NCBI GenBank assembly: GCA_033060915.1
Contig: CM065379.1
Coordinates: 24,126,818 to 24,190,817, forward strand
DNA length: 64,000 nt
Source: Euryodendron excelsum
Taxonomy: Eukaryota; Streptophyta; Magnoliopsida; Ericales; Pentaphylacaceae
Direction of reading: 5' to 3'
Numbering within the stretch: position 1 is the first letter of the stretch; the number at the start of each line of letters is the position of its first letter. Position numbers and translations under genes: made by a program. Positions 22,200 through 35,211 of the stretch are shown piece after piece. The notes under the pieces were generated by a model. It was not told the DNA's origin, did no database searches, and saw only the letters and a program-made list of their open reading frames with translations.

Positions 22200-24740
22200 T
22201 CATTTTGCATCTTTGTATTTTCTACTTTCAAGTTGCATTAAAATGGTTTTTAAACCTTCTCTTTCACTTTGATTTTCAAAGTTTTTCTCTCTTGAGTTTT
22301 GTGGTTGGAATGGTTCCCATGGAGACTCTTTTGAATATCTCCACACTATATTGGCCATATGAACCCTAACTCACAAGAGTTGTTTTTTACACCTCAAAAG
22401 TGATTTTCAAAACAACTTTCTTTAAGAAGGGTTCTTAAAAGTTTATTATCTTTAATTTGCATAAAAATGGTTTTCCAAGACTATCATTTTCATTTTTTAT
22501 TTCTAAAAGTTTTGCTCTATTGCATATTGTGGTTGGAATGGTCCTATGGAGTCCTTTTTGGAGTGATTTTCCTCAAATCGACCATATGAACCCTTATTTT
22601 TTGGAATGATTTTCAACATCTTAAGAGTGTTTTTCCAAAACCCCCTTTTCAAAAGTTCATATTCCTAGTTTTCAATTAAAGAAGTTTTCAAAAATACCTT
22701 TTATATATCAATTTTCAAAAGTTTCACTATCTTGAATTAGTGGTTATAATGGTTCCAAGGCAACTCTTTCTTAAGTGGTTTCCAAATACCAACCATATGA
22801 ACCCAACACTCACTTGAGTGGTTTTTATAAAATGGTTTTCAAAATACCCTTTCAAGTTTCATGCATAAAAGCACCTTTCAAAATCACTAGGTCCAAACCC
22901 TAGTTCAAAACTACTCTCCAAAACCACCTTTCAAAACCCTAGGTTAACTTGACCCTAGTTTTCTAACCCTATGTTAACTTGGCCCTAGTTGTCCAACCCT
23001 AGGTTAACCTAATACAAGTTAGTTAATCTTAGGTTAACCAAACCTTAGGTTAACGTAACCTTAGTTAGTTAACCCTAGGTTAATCTAACTCTAGTTAGTT
23101 AATCCCAGGTCAATCCAAACCTAGTCCAACCTAACCATAGTTGTCCAATCCTAGGTTAACCTAACCAAAGTTAGTTAACCTAGGTCAACCCAACCAAGGT
23201 TAGTAAACTTCAAGGCTCCAATTCAAAGGCTCCTTTTCAAATGATCTTCCCATTCAAAAACCATTTTCATAGCATGTTTTAAAAAATATCCTACTCTCTT
23301 GAGTTTTCAAAAATCAATTCCAAAATCTTTTTAAATGCTTCTATGCTCGATTCTAAAATATTTCCAAGAACTCTCTTAAACTTGTCTTGACTAAAATGGC
23401 TAGGCACTTAACATTTTTCAAAAGCTATTTTCAAAATGCTTTAAAAAACTCACAACCCTAAGGTGTCCCCAACCCTTTCATGGTTAGGGTTTTCAAGGAA
23501 AAGTGATACATTAAATGTAACCTTCAAATGTTTATAATAGGGTTCTAAACCTTAAACATTTTTCAAAACGTTTTTCAAAAATGATTTTCAAAAGTTACAT
23601 CCTTAAGATAATCTTAGTCATTCAATGATTAGAGTTTCTTAAGAAAAGTGAGATATCAAGGAGGGTTCCATAACCCTAAGGCTCTAAAACCTTAAAGGAA
23701 ATCTCTAGCCCATTTTCCAAACATATTTTTCAAAAATCATAGCCTTAAAAGAGTCTAGTTGTTCAATAACTAGCCTCCCAAAGATGATGAAATATTCAAT
23801 ATTTCCTTTCATAAGGTATTCAAAAATGGTTTTCAAAAATTTTTCAAAAACAAGTTCACAAGAGCTTTCCAAATCCAAACTTTATTTCAAAATCTTTGAA
23901 TTAAGCTTTCAAAAATGTTCCAAAACTTTCTTGAAAGTCCAAACTCTCTTGATTTTAAGTTTCAAAAACCTTCCAAAACTCCCTTGAGTTGTTTTCAAAA
24001 GTTTTCAAAAACATTCCAAGTCCTATTTCAAAGACACTTTCAAAAATCTCCAAGTCCAAGTCCAAACTCTCTTGAGTTCAAGCTTCAAAAACCTTTCAAG
24101 ACTCACATGAATCCATTTTCAACCAGGCTTTTCTTCGAACTACGGATGACCTGATTCTCGCCAAATAAGATATGTAGGCAATCTAAAATGGTGCGGTCAT
24201 AACCCTTTCTCCAAGTCAAATGTCCATTTTTAAAATGCTCTCTCAATCAAAATTTCTATTTCAAATCACACTTCAAAACTTTTCTACCTTCAAAGATCTT
24301 TTTCAAAGCTTGCATCATGCATCATTCATCCAAAAAATGATGACCAAACACTGCTTTTAAAATTCTAAAGTGGATACAAGTAGGCTATTAGTAACCGGTG
24401 ATTCAAGTGAGTGAATGAAGGGTGATTAGGCATGTAGGTCTCGAAAGAGGGGGGTAGAGTGATAATTTTAGAATATCTTTCCTACACGTAATCAACTGCC
24501 GGACCACAAATTTCTATTTCGAAGACCAAAACCGGAGTCATGTTTTCAAAAGGGTTTTCAAATAGTTTCAAAAGGTTGCTAAAAACCTCTTTTTTAAAAG
24601 CCTTCTGAAGAAAGACATTTTCAAAATCTTTTCATAAAACCTAAGTTTAGTCTTTGGATTGCATTTAGTTTTAGGTGACTTAGCACATCTTTAACTACGT
24701 TAGGTGACGACTTCAAACATTTTTCAAAAAGCCCTTAATC
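22200..24740. repeat. TTTTCAAAA-word-rich region of the solo LTR
   Basis: The self-complementary-like word TTTTCAAAA and the shorter TTCAAAA recur dozens of times over about 2.5 kb, giving a strong word bias. The small open frames here (23784-23987, 23915-24154) merely translate this bias. Confidence 0.6.
22905..23215. repeat. CTAGGTTAAC-rich short-period array
   Basis: At least eight variants of AACCCTAGGTTAAC(C/T)(T)(A/G)ACC and AGTTAGTTAA alternate over about 300 bp with a period near 30 bp. Many contain the partial palindrome GGTTAACC. It is not a telomere array. Confidence 0.75.
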
Positions 24741-24867
24741 AAACCAAGTTTTCAAGTTCAAACCCCCGTCGCACTTATCCTTTTAGAATGGTAAGTTCTA
24801 GCGGAGAGAGTACCGTACTTTTCTAGAGCCAAGAGGGCTTGGTTAAAAATTGGGGTGCGACAGTAGG

Positions 24868-26596
24868 TGTTAAACAAGTTGAGTTAGATGATCTTGTCTC
24901 ATGTATGTTAACTCGATTGTGTATAAAAAATGGGCAATAAAGGATGAGAATAATTAAAGATTTTACCGGTGCTAAAAGAAAGGGAAAATGGAATATTTGC
25001 TAATTATATGCAGTGTGAATTACCATAAGTTTGATGTAATGTGTTGATGATAGCGATTTTCTTTTTGTTATAGCATGTAAACAAATCTTTTAATAATGTT
25101 ATGAGCTTGAGAATATGTTGAAAACTCAGTGAATGTACATAGGTATTTGAGTTTGGGTATCACGGTATATGAATGAGATGTTAGAATAGTTAAGAAGAAT
25201 AATAGAGAAACGAAAAGGGGTACATGCTTGTGTAGATGCATGTAGTTAAACGAATTATATAAATTGATGTGTCGTGTACAATATGTTATTGTGTACAATA
25301 TGCATGCTTGATATGTGAGGTGTACTATCTGTACGTTGATTTCGAGTTGAGTTACGTAATATAATTTTGAAATGACTTAGATGGTGTCAAAGATTGTGGG
25401 CATGCTAATTTATGACAAGAAGAATCAGTTTGTGTGTTTTCGATATTGTGTGAGCTTGTGTTTGAAACACGGAAGTTATATGAGGAGTTGATGCAGGTGA
25501 TGAAATATGTGTTCATGGATTATCAACGGGTTATTAGGATGGTAATGAAACAAGCATAGTTGAGTTTATATGTATGTGACGCATAATTTAGATGTAGATT
25601 AGTATTTTAAATGCTCATTATGCGTCGAGATGTCAACTGAATATAAATGGGTAACTTGAGAAAAGAGCCTAAGCTATTCACGCAGTTGAAACAACGTCAA
25701 GAATTCTAAAGGAATTTTGTTAGTGAGTTATCAGTTATGTACCATCCGGATAGACTGAATCAGGATTGGATTGAAACAGTGAGACAATAAATAACAAACA
25801 GTAGGACAGATAGATCGTCTCAGTATGGATCTTGAGGTACTAGGCTAGATAAGAACAGTAACATCATCAAGGAGATCTTTAGTGGTAAAGAGTACAGATT
25901 CAGACACGCAATGTTTTAGGCCACTTAGGTGGGATGGTACATGTATAACGCATGCATGATCATTTTTAAATGTCATTCATGCATATTATTGTCATATGTT
26001 AGAGTCGTGTTCCAACCGGTTGGAGTAAGGTGTCACGTATGCATCTTCATGATACTTGTCATCACTATATTACTATCATTACATCATTATATTACCTGTC
26101 ATTGCATCACTATGTTCACTTTCCAGTGACAAGGGGCAGCTACAAAATGAATCAGAGTTGTCTTCTAGAGACTGGCAAAATAGGTTGTGCTCCAGTTGAA
26201 TGGGTTAGTTGGAATAATATTACTGTGACATATTACGGGCTCAAATCAGTGATAGAATTCAATGTTTGAATGGGGATGAGTGTTATGAGTTCGTGGATGC
26301 ACGAGATTAGGAAGGTTTGCAGCTCGGTGTGCTGTGTCATTTTAGTTGAGGTGGTTTTGGTTTAACTAGAGATCTATTGGGCGAATCCTCTAGCATATTT
26401 GAAATGACATGTATATGGTGGGTTGGGTTCAAATGTTAGTAATGCCGAGCCTTAACCTTAGGAGTTCTGTTGTTGACATTCAGGTGAGTGAATAGAATGT
26501 GGCTTGTTGTGAAAACGTTCAAGTTTTGGCTATAGTGCATAGAGGTGGTCTTAATTGTTCATGGGGTCCCGGTTTGTTATCTTGCTTTGAGGCTAT
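24868..26596 (+). other. Outer gypsy internal region, second piece, no coding seen
   Basis: This is the continuation of the outer element between the solo LTR and E2. A few stretches (about 25640-25770) hint at degraded pol, but none reaches a recognisable domain. Short open frames at 25929-26269 match nothing I recognise. Confidence 0.5.
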
Positions 26597-28213
26597 TGAT
26601 GGTCCCAAGACCCTGCCACAAATGCATGGGTCGTGACAAGTAGAATAGGGCAAAAAGAGTGTCGTTTCCACAGTGAGAAGATTCAAGTACCAATTTATAA
26701 AATTTCCTATATTATTTAGACGATCCCTAGTTGATGTGACTGACTACTAATTCTTAACCCGAAAAATCAAATATGAAAAGTTCCTAGGGCTTAGATTTCA
26801 TCAATTGAACTCCTTCAACGAGTTTAAACTTGGTTTCTTGCATCAATATTTTGCTAATTACAATGACCAAATTCCCTTTTTTGATATCCTCTTCCAAGGT
26901 ATAACACCTATACCTACATTAATCCTGTGTCTACTGTCGTGATCATAGAAATTAATATAAATTCATTCTGCTCTGTGAAATTCTTGAGTGCAGGTCACAT
27001 AGGTGTGTATTAATGTCTAAACTACACTGCCAAGGTTTGACGAATTCACCAACTAATATTGAACTTCAACTTTCGTTACTTCATTCAACATCTTAAACAT
27101 GCAAATCATGGCCAGTAAATTGCAAGAATGAAAACTGAAATCATCAAATTGCAATAAAAAAAACATATTCAATACAACCATACTCAAATCATATAAAAAA
27201 TTCAATGATTACATCCCAGTCCTAGAATAAGAAAACTAGCAAATCATAACTAATAAAACAATCCAATTATTTTTCGCGCATAAATTCAAATTCAACATCC
27301 TGAATAACAATTCAGCAACTAAAAATTAGAGAAAGAAAAATAACTCTATAGTTGCAGAGATTGAGATCCTTCCTCTCGGAATTTTGCTCCTCTTCCCGTC
27401 GTCCCTTCTCTTTTTCTTTCATTATTTTTGTTGCTGAATTCCTACCGTCGCTCATGTCAATGCCAATCCATCCTCCTTCAAAACCAGAAATTGAATAATC
27501 TCTATCTCGAATCGACGTTCAAGCATTCGAATAGCAGCCCCTAAGTTCGTGGGAAAAAAACCCTACTCACATATCTGCTGCTGATATCCAATCCATTCAA
27601 AATCGATTCTCCTTTCTCATTTTAAAACATATTTCCTCCATATCTACTACTGATATCCAGAATTCTTGGCTGATTTTATTGCTTGTCTTCTAGCTGGATT
27701 TAGGGCATCAAAACGACACAGTTTAGAGGCCCTTCACAAAAGTTTTAGATCTCGTTCTCAGCTTTGCAACGCACCTGGGCCGCAGTAAACTTCTGGACAG
27801 ATTCGGACTTCTCCGTTTCTGCTGAGGTTTGAACTTCAAAACGGTTGAACTGGGTTTTGGGATCTTCATAAAAGTTTTGGGCATATGTCTTAGCTTTCTA
27901 GCAAGCCGAAAAACACCTAAGACCGAGGTCTATAGCTCCAGTAAGAACCTAAAAACTGAACAGTATTCTGGTTGACTAGACCAGCCCAACTAGGATTTGC
28001 TTTCCAGGCCAAGCCCGAATTCTGCATCTTCTCATCAACCCAATTTCAACCTAATTAAAAAATTAAACACCTACGAAATAACAAGAATTCTCAAGAATCA
28101 AATAAATGTAAAAGACACCTAAAATTCTAGACAAATGAGCTAAAAAACATGCAAAGCACTCCGAATCAAAACAATTAGGACTAAGAAGATGTGTGAAATA
28201 AATTCTCACATCA
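26597..28213 (-). repeat. E2 3' LTR
   Basis: On the plus strand it starts TGATGGTCC and ends AATTCTCACATCA; it aligns with 35212-36824. It lacks the 92-bp duplication present in the other copy, and keeps a block near 27470-27660 that is missing there. Confidence 0.9.
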
Positions 28214-28230
28214 AATACCCCCAAACTTGG
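28214..28230 (-). other. E2 polypurine tract
   Basis: The minus strand reads CCAAGTTTGGGGGTATT directly before the LTR start TGATGTGAG. Confidence 0.8.
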
Positions 28231-29546
28231 ATGGTTTCTTGTCCTCAAGCAAAAGAAAAACCATAAAAACAGAGAAAAATGACCATAGTTAGGCTCAACT
28301 CATCACACCCAAAGGACCTATCATGCAAACATCAAATCTTCAACTCAATACGTAAACAATAGCAAATAAAGGAATACTAAGCATACTCACATTCTCTAGA
28401 TCAAATATCCATACATAATTCCAAACTCAATCATATTTATCATGGAACCAACACAATTGAATCATGTAACAACTCAATTTGCAATCACCCCTTCTCACTA
28501 CTACAAACAAGGTAGCAAACTAGAGAGATATTTTTTTCTTTTTTTTTTTTTTTTGCAATACTAATTATTCTTTATCTTTAAGTTGTCACTTGCCTTTTGA
28601 CGCGAATACAAGCATTTGTTATGGATGCACCCGGTTACTCAACAGTCACACACTTAAGTGCTTGCATACTCATATTTGAAATTGCCGTTTGACGTAAAAG
28701 TAAACATTAGTAATGGGTACCCCTAGTTACTAAGCAACTCAAAACATTGGAGCAGATAGAACTTTGTACACATTTATTTATTCAACTGTCTAATCATTAT
28801 CACTCTATTTACTTAAACCATGTTTAGGACTAGATCAAAGGGGATAATCACAAGAAAAGCATCACACTCATCTTTTATGCATAGTCACACAACTCACACA
28901 ACTTTGCAAGGAAAGGTGTACTTCACTAACCTTAAAGAAAACAAGTATGCTCAATCTTGCTTTATAAGATATCACCTATCCTAAATAAAAAATGCAATGT
29001 TTAACATAATAAAGAACCCAAAAGTGTAATGTTAATCTTAAATAAGTCTCACACAAGTGCAAATTCAGGTTCATTTCTCCTAATCTTTCACATAAAAATC
29101 TGATTTGGGAGACATGGATATGATTATGATCACCAATTAACTTGCATGAATGTGAACAAACTAGAATTTCAAAGAAAAAAAATTTCTTTCTCAAACAAAC
29201 ATAACCAGCACCAGCATTCAGCATAATCAAATATCCACCCTCCCAAACTTAATTTTCACATTGTCCTCAATGTGAAAGGAAAAACAAAAGGAGACTACTA
29301 ATTCCCTTGTTGCAAGGCTGAACACAATAAATGTCTGATTGAACTGAACATGAACTAGCATCTTGCTTTATTTTTTTTTTTGAACCTACACAATGCAACC
29401 AAAAAAACGGGGTTACACCCATCATTATTGAAAGAAAGAAAACTTAAATAAAACAACAACTAAAACAAAAGAAAAGAGTTTTTTTTTTGCTTGGGTTGCC
29501 TCCCAAGAAGTGCTTGTTTGTAGTCATTAGCTTGACTTCTACACCA
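28231..29546 (-). other. E2 3' non-coding region
   Basis: About 1.3 kb without a coding signal. A T-run lies at about 28530-28556. The minus-strand motif CATTGAGGACAATGTGA followed by TTAAGTTTGGGAGGG, at about 29245-29276, is an internal PPT-like motif comparable to the one in E1. Confidence 0.6.
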
Positions 29547-30790
29547 TCACCTATAGGTAGGATTCTTCAAGGAGTAAGTAATTCCTTTAGGTACCACATT
29601 ACCAGCAAGATAAGGCTTCAAACATTGCCCATTAATCTTGAATACACCACTGACTTCACTATGCACCTCAACAGCACCATATGGATACACTTTTGTTACT
29701 GTGAATGGGCCAGACCACCTAGATCGAAGCTTGCCTAGGAATAACTTAAGTCTTGAGTTGAAGAGTAACACCTGCTGCCCAATTTTGAAGTTTCTAATCT
29801 AAAGATGCTTGTTATGCCAATGCTTGGTCTTTTCTTTGTAAATTAGAGCATTTTCATAAGCATGCAACCTAAACTCCTCCAACTCACTCAACTGTAACAA
29901 TCTCTTTTCTCCCGCAATGTTCAAGTCCATGTTCAACTCCTTAATTGCCCAATAGGCTCTATGTTCCAATTCAACTGGTAAGTGACAAGACTTTCCAAAG
30001 ACAAGTCTGTAGGGAGACATACCCAAAGGTGTCTTGAAAGCTGTCCTATAGGCCCAAAGTGCATCATCCAACTTATTCGTCCAATCCTTCCTTGAACTGC
30101 TCATAGTTTTCTCCAAAATTTGCTTCAATTCCTTATTTGCAAGTTTTACTTGCCTATTTGTTTCGGGATGATAGGCAAGTGCCACATTATGAGTGACCCC
30201 ATATTTCTTCAACAAAGCCTCTAATGGCTCTTCAACAAAGCCTCTAATGGCTGGTTACAAAAATGGGAGCCTTCATCACAAATAATGGCTCTCGGCACAC
30301 CAAATCTTCAGAAAATATTTTTCTTCACAAATTTCATCACCACCCGAGAGTCATTAGTCTGAGTTACAATAGCTTCAACCCATTTAGACACATAATTCAT
30401 TATTACCAGGATGTACTGATTATTGAAAGAAGAAGGAAATGGGCCCATGAAATCAATTCCCCCAAATCAAATAGTTTAACCTCCATGATATTGGTCAAGG
30501 GCATCTCATTCTTTTTCGAAATGTCGCCAACCCTCTGACATCTATCATACATGCTCACACACTGTCTAGTATCTTGATACATGGTCGGCCAGTAAAAACC
30601 AGACTGTGATACCTTTGCAATAGTCTTAGAGGTACTAAAATGTCCACCACACTCCAAGGTATGGCAATGGTCAAGGATATCCTGCATCTCATCCTGAGGC
30701 ACACATCTTGTAATCATCCCGTTTGCACAATGTTTATGGAGTAGTGGTTCTTCCCAAAAATAATGCTTCATATCACACAAACTTTTTCTT
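29547..30790 (-). pseudogene. E2 integrase, inactivated
   Basis: Integrase inserts the cDNA into the genome. The N-terminal zinc region keeps HTLECGGHF but the second Cys pair reads MYDRC, so one ligand is Tyr. The core has the first Asp in the IDFMGP region (about 30450) and the second in AIICDEGSHF. The third acidic residue region reads [10 protein letters not shown], where related proteins have Glu in place of this Lys. A 23-bp direct duplication at 30207-30252 shifts the frame between the second Asp and the rest, and stops lie near 30403 and 29800. The C-terminus includes [18 protein letters not shown] and ends near NPTYR at 29547. No chromodomain follows. Confidence 0.85.
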
Positions 30791-31413
30791 CTGATGATAG
30801 CTCAAGTCAGGGGAAACAATGCCGCTCACCAAATAGTTCACCAAATCAGCATATACCAGGGGATGATTGAAACTGCCAACTACTGCTCATTTGGACAGCT
30901 TTCATTAATGGGCACCTCATCTGCTCTTGGTTGCCCCTCTAATCTAGACAAGTGATCTGCCACCACATTCTCCATGCCTCTCTTGTCTTGAATCTAAAGA
31001 TCAAATTCTTGAAGCAATAGCACCCAACGAATCAGGCGCAGTTTGACGTCTTTCTTATTCAGCAAATACTTGATTGCTGAATGGTCAGTATATACTATCA
31101 CCTTGGAACCTACAAGATAAGATCAAAACTTGTCAAAAGCAAACACAACAGCAAGCAATTCTTTTTCAGTAGTTGCATAGTTTAATTGTGCATTATTTAA
31201 AACTGTACTAGCATAATATATAACATGCAACTTCTTGTCTTTTCTCTGGTTGAGAACAGCACCCAAAGCAAAATCGCTAGCATCACACATTAGCTCAAAA
31301 GGTAAACTCCAATCTGGGGCTACCATAATTGGTGCTAACACCAACTCTTGCTTTAACCTATTAAAAGCATTCAAACACTCCTTATCAAAATCAAACACAA
31401 AATCCTTATTCAA
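30791..31413 (-). pseudogene. E2 RNase H
   Basis: It degrades the RNA strand of the RNA/DNA hybrid. The acidic residues are visible in FELMCDASDFALG, TTEKELLAVVFA and [10 protein letters not shown]. The end has ENVVADHLSRLEG, the usual junction with integrase. A stop follows FAFDKF at 31123 and further stops occur downstream. Confidence 0.8.
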
Positions 31414-32480
31414 CAGATTACAAAAAGGTTTAGAAATTTTAGAAAATCTTTAATAAAACATTGGTAAAATCCTGCATGACCTAGGAAACTTCTAACTCCC
31501 TTAACATTGGTAGGTGATGGCAATTTTTCAATAATTTCTATTTTGGCTCGGTCCACCTCAATACCTTTTGTTGAAATTTTGTGGCCTAGAACAATACCTT
31601 CTTGCACCATAAATTGACATTTCTCCCAATTCAAGACCAAATTGGTCTCCTCACAGCGCTGCAAAACTCGAGACAAGTTATCTACACAACTATCAAAAAA
31701 AGATCCAAAAATAGAAAAATCATCCATAAAAACCTCCACGATCTTTTCAACAAAATTGGAGAAAATAGGCATCATGCAATGTTGGAATGTAGCAGGTGCA
31801 TTACACAAACCGAAAGGCATCCTATGCAATGCAAAAGTACCATATGGACAAGTGAAAGTGGTCTTCTCTTGGTCTTCAAGGGATATAGGAATCTGATTCT
31901 ATCCTGAATAACCATCTAGAAAACAGTAATACACATACCCAGCAAGTCTCTCAAGCATCTGATCAATAAAAGGTAACGGAAAATGATCTTTACAGGTAAC
32001 ACTGTTAAGTTTCCTATAATATATGCAAACTCTTCACCCAGTTACTGTCCTAGTGGGAATTAATTCATTATTTTCATTATGCACCACAATCATCCCACCC
32101 TTTTTAGGTACTACTTGCATTGGACTAATCCATGAATTATCAGATATAGGATAAAAAATTCATGCATCTAACCATTTGAGAACTTCAGCCCTAACTACTT
32201 CTCTCATGTTAGGAATTAACCGCCTCTGATTTTCAACAACAGGTTTATGGTTATCCTCCATTAAAATTCTATGCATACACAATAAAGGGCTAATCCCCCT
32301 AAGGTCTGATATAGTCCATCCTATGGCTTTTTTTCTCAATCTCAAAATACGCATCAATTTGTTAAGTTGCTCATCAGACAAAGAAGCACTCACAATTACA
32401 GGCAAAGTATTATTCTCACCTAAAAAGGCATACCTGAGATGTGAGGGTAATGGCTCCAACTCTAGAACTGGTGCTTGCAC
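31414..32480 (-). pseudogene. E2 reverse transcriptase
   Basis: Copies element RNA into cDNA. It starts after the protease with the linker ending LRYAFLGENNTLPVIVSASL, followed by QVVPKKGG (about 32110), PFGLCNAPATFQ (about 31820) and the catalytic FMDDFSIFG (about 31725), then VLGHKIS and VRSFLGHAGFY. The catalytic Asp pair is kept. Stops at about 32160, 31900 and 31830 break the frame. Confidence 0.85.
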
Positions 32481-32512
32481 ATTAGGAGGAGCAAGGAGTG
32501 GCTTACCTTTGC

Positions 32513-33220
32513 CTAGATCCTCAAAATGATTACTCTATGCTTCGGCATAGGACATGCAGCCTCTAATGCATACGCCACTTCTACAACCTCCAAATTATCA
32601 TCTTTACTTGTCCCTGCATTCACTAAACAAGTCTCAAGAGGTTTTTTAGTACATTCAGCCCTAAAAACCTCTATGGTCACCTCATCTACAAAATCAACTT
32701 GAAAAATATGATCAGTAAAAGAAAGATATTTAACAGCTTCAAATAAATTAAACTCTACCTCTTGCTCACCAACTTTCAAAGTTAGCCTACCATTCTTAAA
32801 ATCTATGACAGCTCTAGCTGTGGCTAGAAATGACCGGCCTAAAATGATAAGGATCTCGGTGTCTTCTTCCATCTCCAACATAATAAAATCAACTAGAATG
32901 ACAAACTTCTTTACCTTGATCAGCACATTCTCAAGAACACCTAAAGGATATTTCACCGATCGGTCAGCTAGATGCAAAGCAATGGTAGTAGGCTTCAACT
33001 ACTTTAATCCAAGCTTCCAAGACATAGATAAAGGCATTAGTGAAACACTAGCACCTAGATCATGCAAAGCTTTAGAAAAATTAACATCACCTATAGTACA
33101 AGGGATAGAAAAACTCCTTGGATCTCTTAGCTTTGGTGGAAGCTTATTATGGATAATGGCATTGCATTCCTCCGTTAAGGCAATGGTCTCGAAATCCTCC
33201 AATTTCCTCTTCTTGGACAT
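32513..33220 (-). pseudogene. E2 aspartic protease
   Basis: It cleaves the polyprotein. The active-site motif reads DLGASVSLMP (about 33060-33030). LADRS, ILGRSFLATARAVID and EVEFNLFEAVKY follow. The upstream part has KLPPKLRDPRSFSIPCTIGD-type sequence, as in Athila elements. One stop (TAG, near 33000) splits the frame into two pieces. Confidence 0.85.
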
Positions 33221-34866
33221 GATCTCCTTTAGGAATTTTGTATAGGCAGGAATCTATGCTAAGGCATCTGCAAAAGGAATATTGATGTGAAGCTACCTAA
33301 ACACTTTTAAAAATTTCTCAAACTGTTGATCAATTTTATTCTGCTTAAGCCTTTGAGGAAAAGGAATGGGAGGGACATAAGGTTCAACTGGTGGTAGTGG
33401 AGATGGTGTCTTAGCTAGGTCCTTAACTTCTTCACCAACCTTCTTAGTCACCTCTTCATGGTCTACTTCATCACTAACTGCAGTCTCACCACTTACCTGA
33501 CCAAGTTGCTTACCACTTCTTAAGTTGACTGCCTTGCAATGCTCCTTCGGATTGACCTCTGTCTTACTAGGCAAATTGCCCCGTCCACGAGAATTGATGG
33601 AATTGGTTAACTGCCCCAATTTTACCTCCACATTTCTGTTGGAACTCACCAATTGGTCAACCTTTGCTTCTAGTCTCTCAAATCTCTCTGAACTGGCATT
33701 GGCTAACTTCTCAATAGCTATCTCCCAAGGCTACTTACTTTCGGGTTGGGATGGTCTTGGTTGGAAACTAGGAGGATGGAAAGGTGTAGAATTGCTACGT
33801 TGGTTACCCTGATCTTTTCATAAAAAGTTGGGATGATTCCTCCAGCTTGGGTTGTATGTGTTGGAATAAGGATTGTTCTGTTGCTGCTGCCTGTTAAAAT
33901 TAGACACAAATTGGGCTTGCTCTACTTGCATACAATCAGAATTCATGTGAGCTCCTCCACAACAATCATAACTCAATACAGGACTAGAAATAGAATTCAC
34001 ATTACCCAGCTTACTGAACATTTTTACCAAAGAATCAACCTTTGCATTCAACATGTTTATGCCATTTACATCATATATACCTGGAACTTTCTTAGGTATA
34101 TCTCTTTCATTAGACCACTGATAATTGTTAGAGGCTATTTCTTCTAACAACTCATATGCTTCTTCTGTTGACTTATTAAAGTACCTCCTGCAGTTGCATC
34201 TATGGTAATCTTGACTGAATGTGTTAATCCATTATAGAAAGTCTGTACAATCATCCAATCAGGAAGACCATGATGTGGACACTTCCTCTGCAATTCTTGA
34301 AACCTCTCCTAGGCATCATACAAAGATTCACCATCAAACTAAACAAAACTAGTAATATCATTTCTAAGTTTGGCAGTCTTACCCGGGGGAAAATACTTAC
34401 TCAGAAAAGCTTGTGACAAGGCATCCCAAGTGGTGAAAGAGTTAGGCGCTTTGGAATTCAACCAGGCCTTGACTTTAATCTTTAGAGAAAATGAAAAAAT
34501 TCGAAGCCAAATAGCATCATCACTAACTCCGTTTATCTTAATTGTATCACCAATCTCTAAGAAATTTGCAAGGTGTGCATGCGGATCCTCGGTAAGTCCT
34601 CCACCACACTGCTCCTACTGCACCATGTGGATGAGACCAGGCTTAATCTCAAAGTTATTAGCATTGACTGTAGGTCTCATAATGCTGGGTTGAGCACTAT
34701 TGACATTTGGCACGGCATAGTCATGCAACACCCTCTGATTCTGGTTATCTGCCATGGATACTACTTGTTTTTGCTCTAGCTCCAATCTTTGTTTTCTCTT
34801 CAGTGCACGTAAGGTTCTCTCAATTTCTGGATCAAAAAGCTCAATTAGCTTACAGTTACATGGCAT
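33221..34866 (-). pseudogene. E2 Gag polyprotein, frameshifted
   Basis: From the ATG at 34866 (MPCNCKLIELFDPEIERTLR) the product covers a matrix-like start. A capsid core follows with FLEIGDTIKINGVSDDAIWL and VKAWLN (about 34560-34450), then CPHHGLPDWMIVQTFYNGL (about 34280). A zinc-knuckle-like CCGGAHMNSDC lies near 33960-33930, and an acidic/Pro-rich linker to protease at about 33650-33290. Stops follow HMVQ and ITSFV, and a frameshift lies near 34170-34150. Confidence 0.8.
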
Positions 34867-35187
34867 ACACTAAATATAGAAAACGTAAATTGGCAAACAG
34901 AAACACAAAACAGCCTAAAAAGCCTAGAAAATGATGGAATTTGGCCTCGAGAGGGTGGGGCCAGTGGCATCGCCATTGGTTTTGCTCAGCTCGTCATTTC
35001 CTTCAAAACTGGTATAGGCTTGCCACCTGATTTAACCAAAATTGTCCAAGTGAAAAGTAACACAAAAAAATAAAAGATAAAAAAAAATAATAATAGGCAA
35101 ACTGAACACAATAAATGAATAACAAAACAGAACAATAAAGTCTAAATTAATACAAGAAATTGTTTATATTAATATTGAAAACAATCC

Positions 35188-35205
35188 TCTCCGACAACGG
35201 CACCA
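35188..35205 (-). other. E2 primer-binding site (tRNA-Asp)
   Basis: The minus strand reads TGGTGCCGTTGTCGGAGA, 15 of 18 bases complementary to the tRNA-Asp 3' end. An AGTTTT spacer separates it from the LTR. Confidence 0.85.
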
Positions 35206-35211
35206 AAAACT

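Larger units (their letters stand above)
18646..24867 (+). mobile_element. Probable 6.2-kb solo LTR (Tat/Ogre-like) with target duplication
   Basis: The insertion is flanked by GTAGG at 18646-18650 and 24863-24867. The inserted DNA (18651-24862) begins TGTAAGAGCCCC and ends GGGGTGCGACA, that is TG...CA. I see no internal LTR pair, no PBS and no protein domain, so the simplest reading is one very long LTR left by recombination. A TATA box sits at 21452. The GTGCGACA ending resembles long-LTR Tat/Ogre elements. A non-autonomous element with undetected short terminal repeats is the alternative. Confidence 0.65.

Noticed and set aside
22905..23215. Interstitial telomere repeat
   Set aside because: The plant telomere word CCCTAAA in tandem is absent; the unit is CTAGGTTAAC-like.
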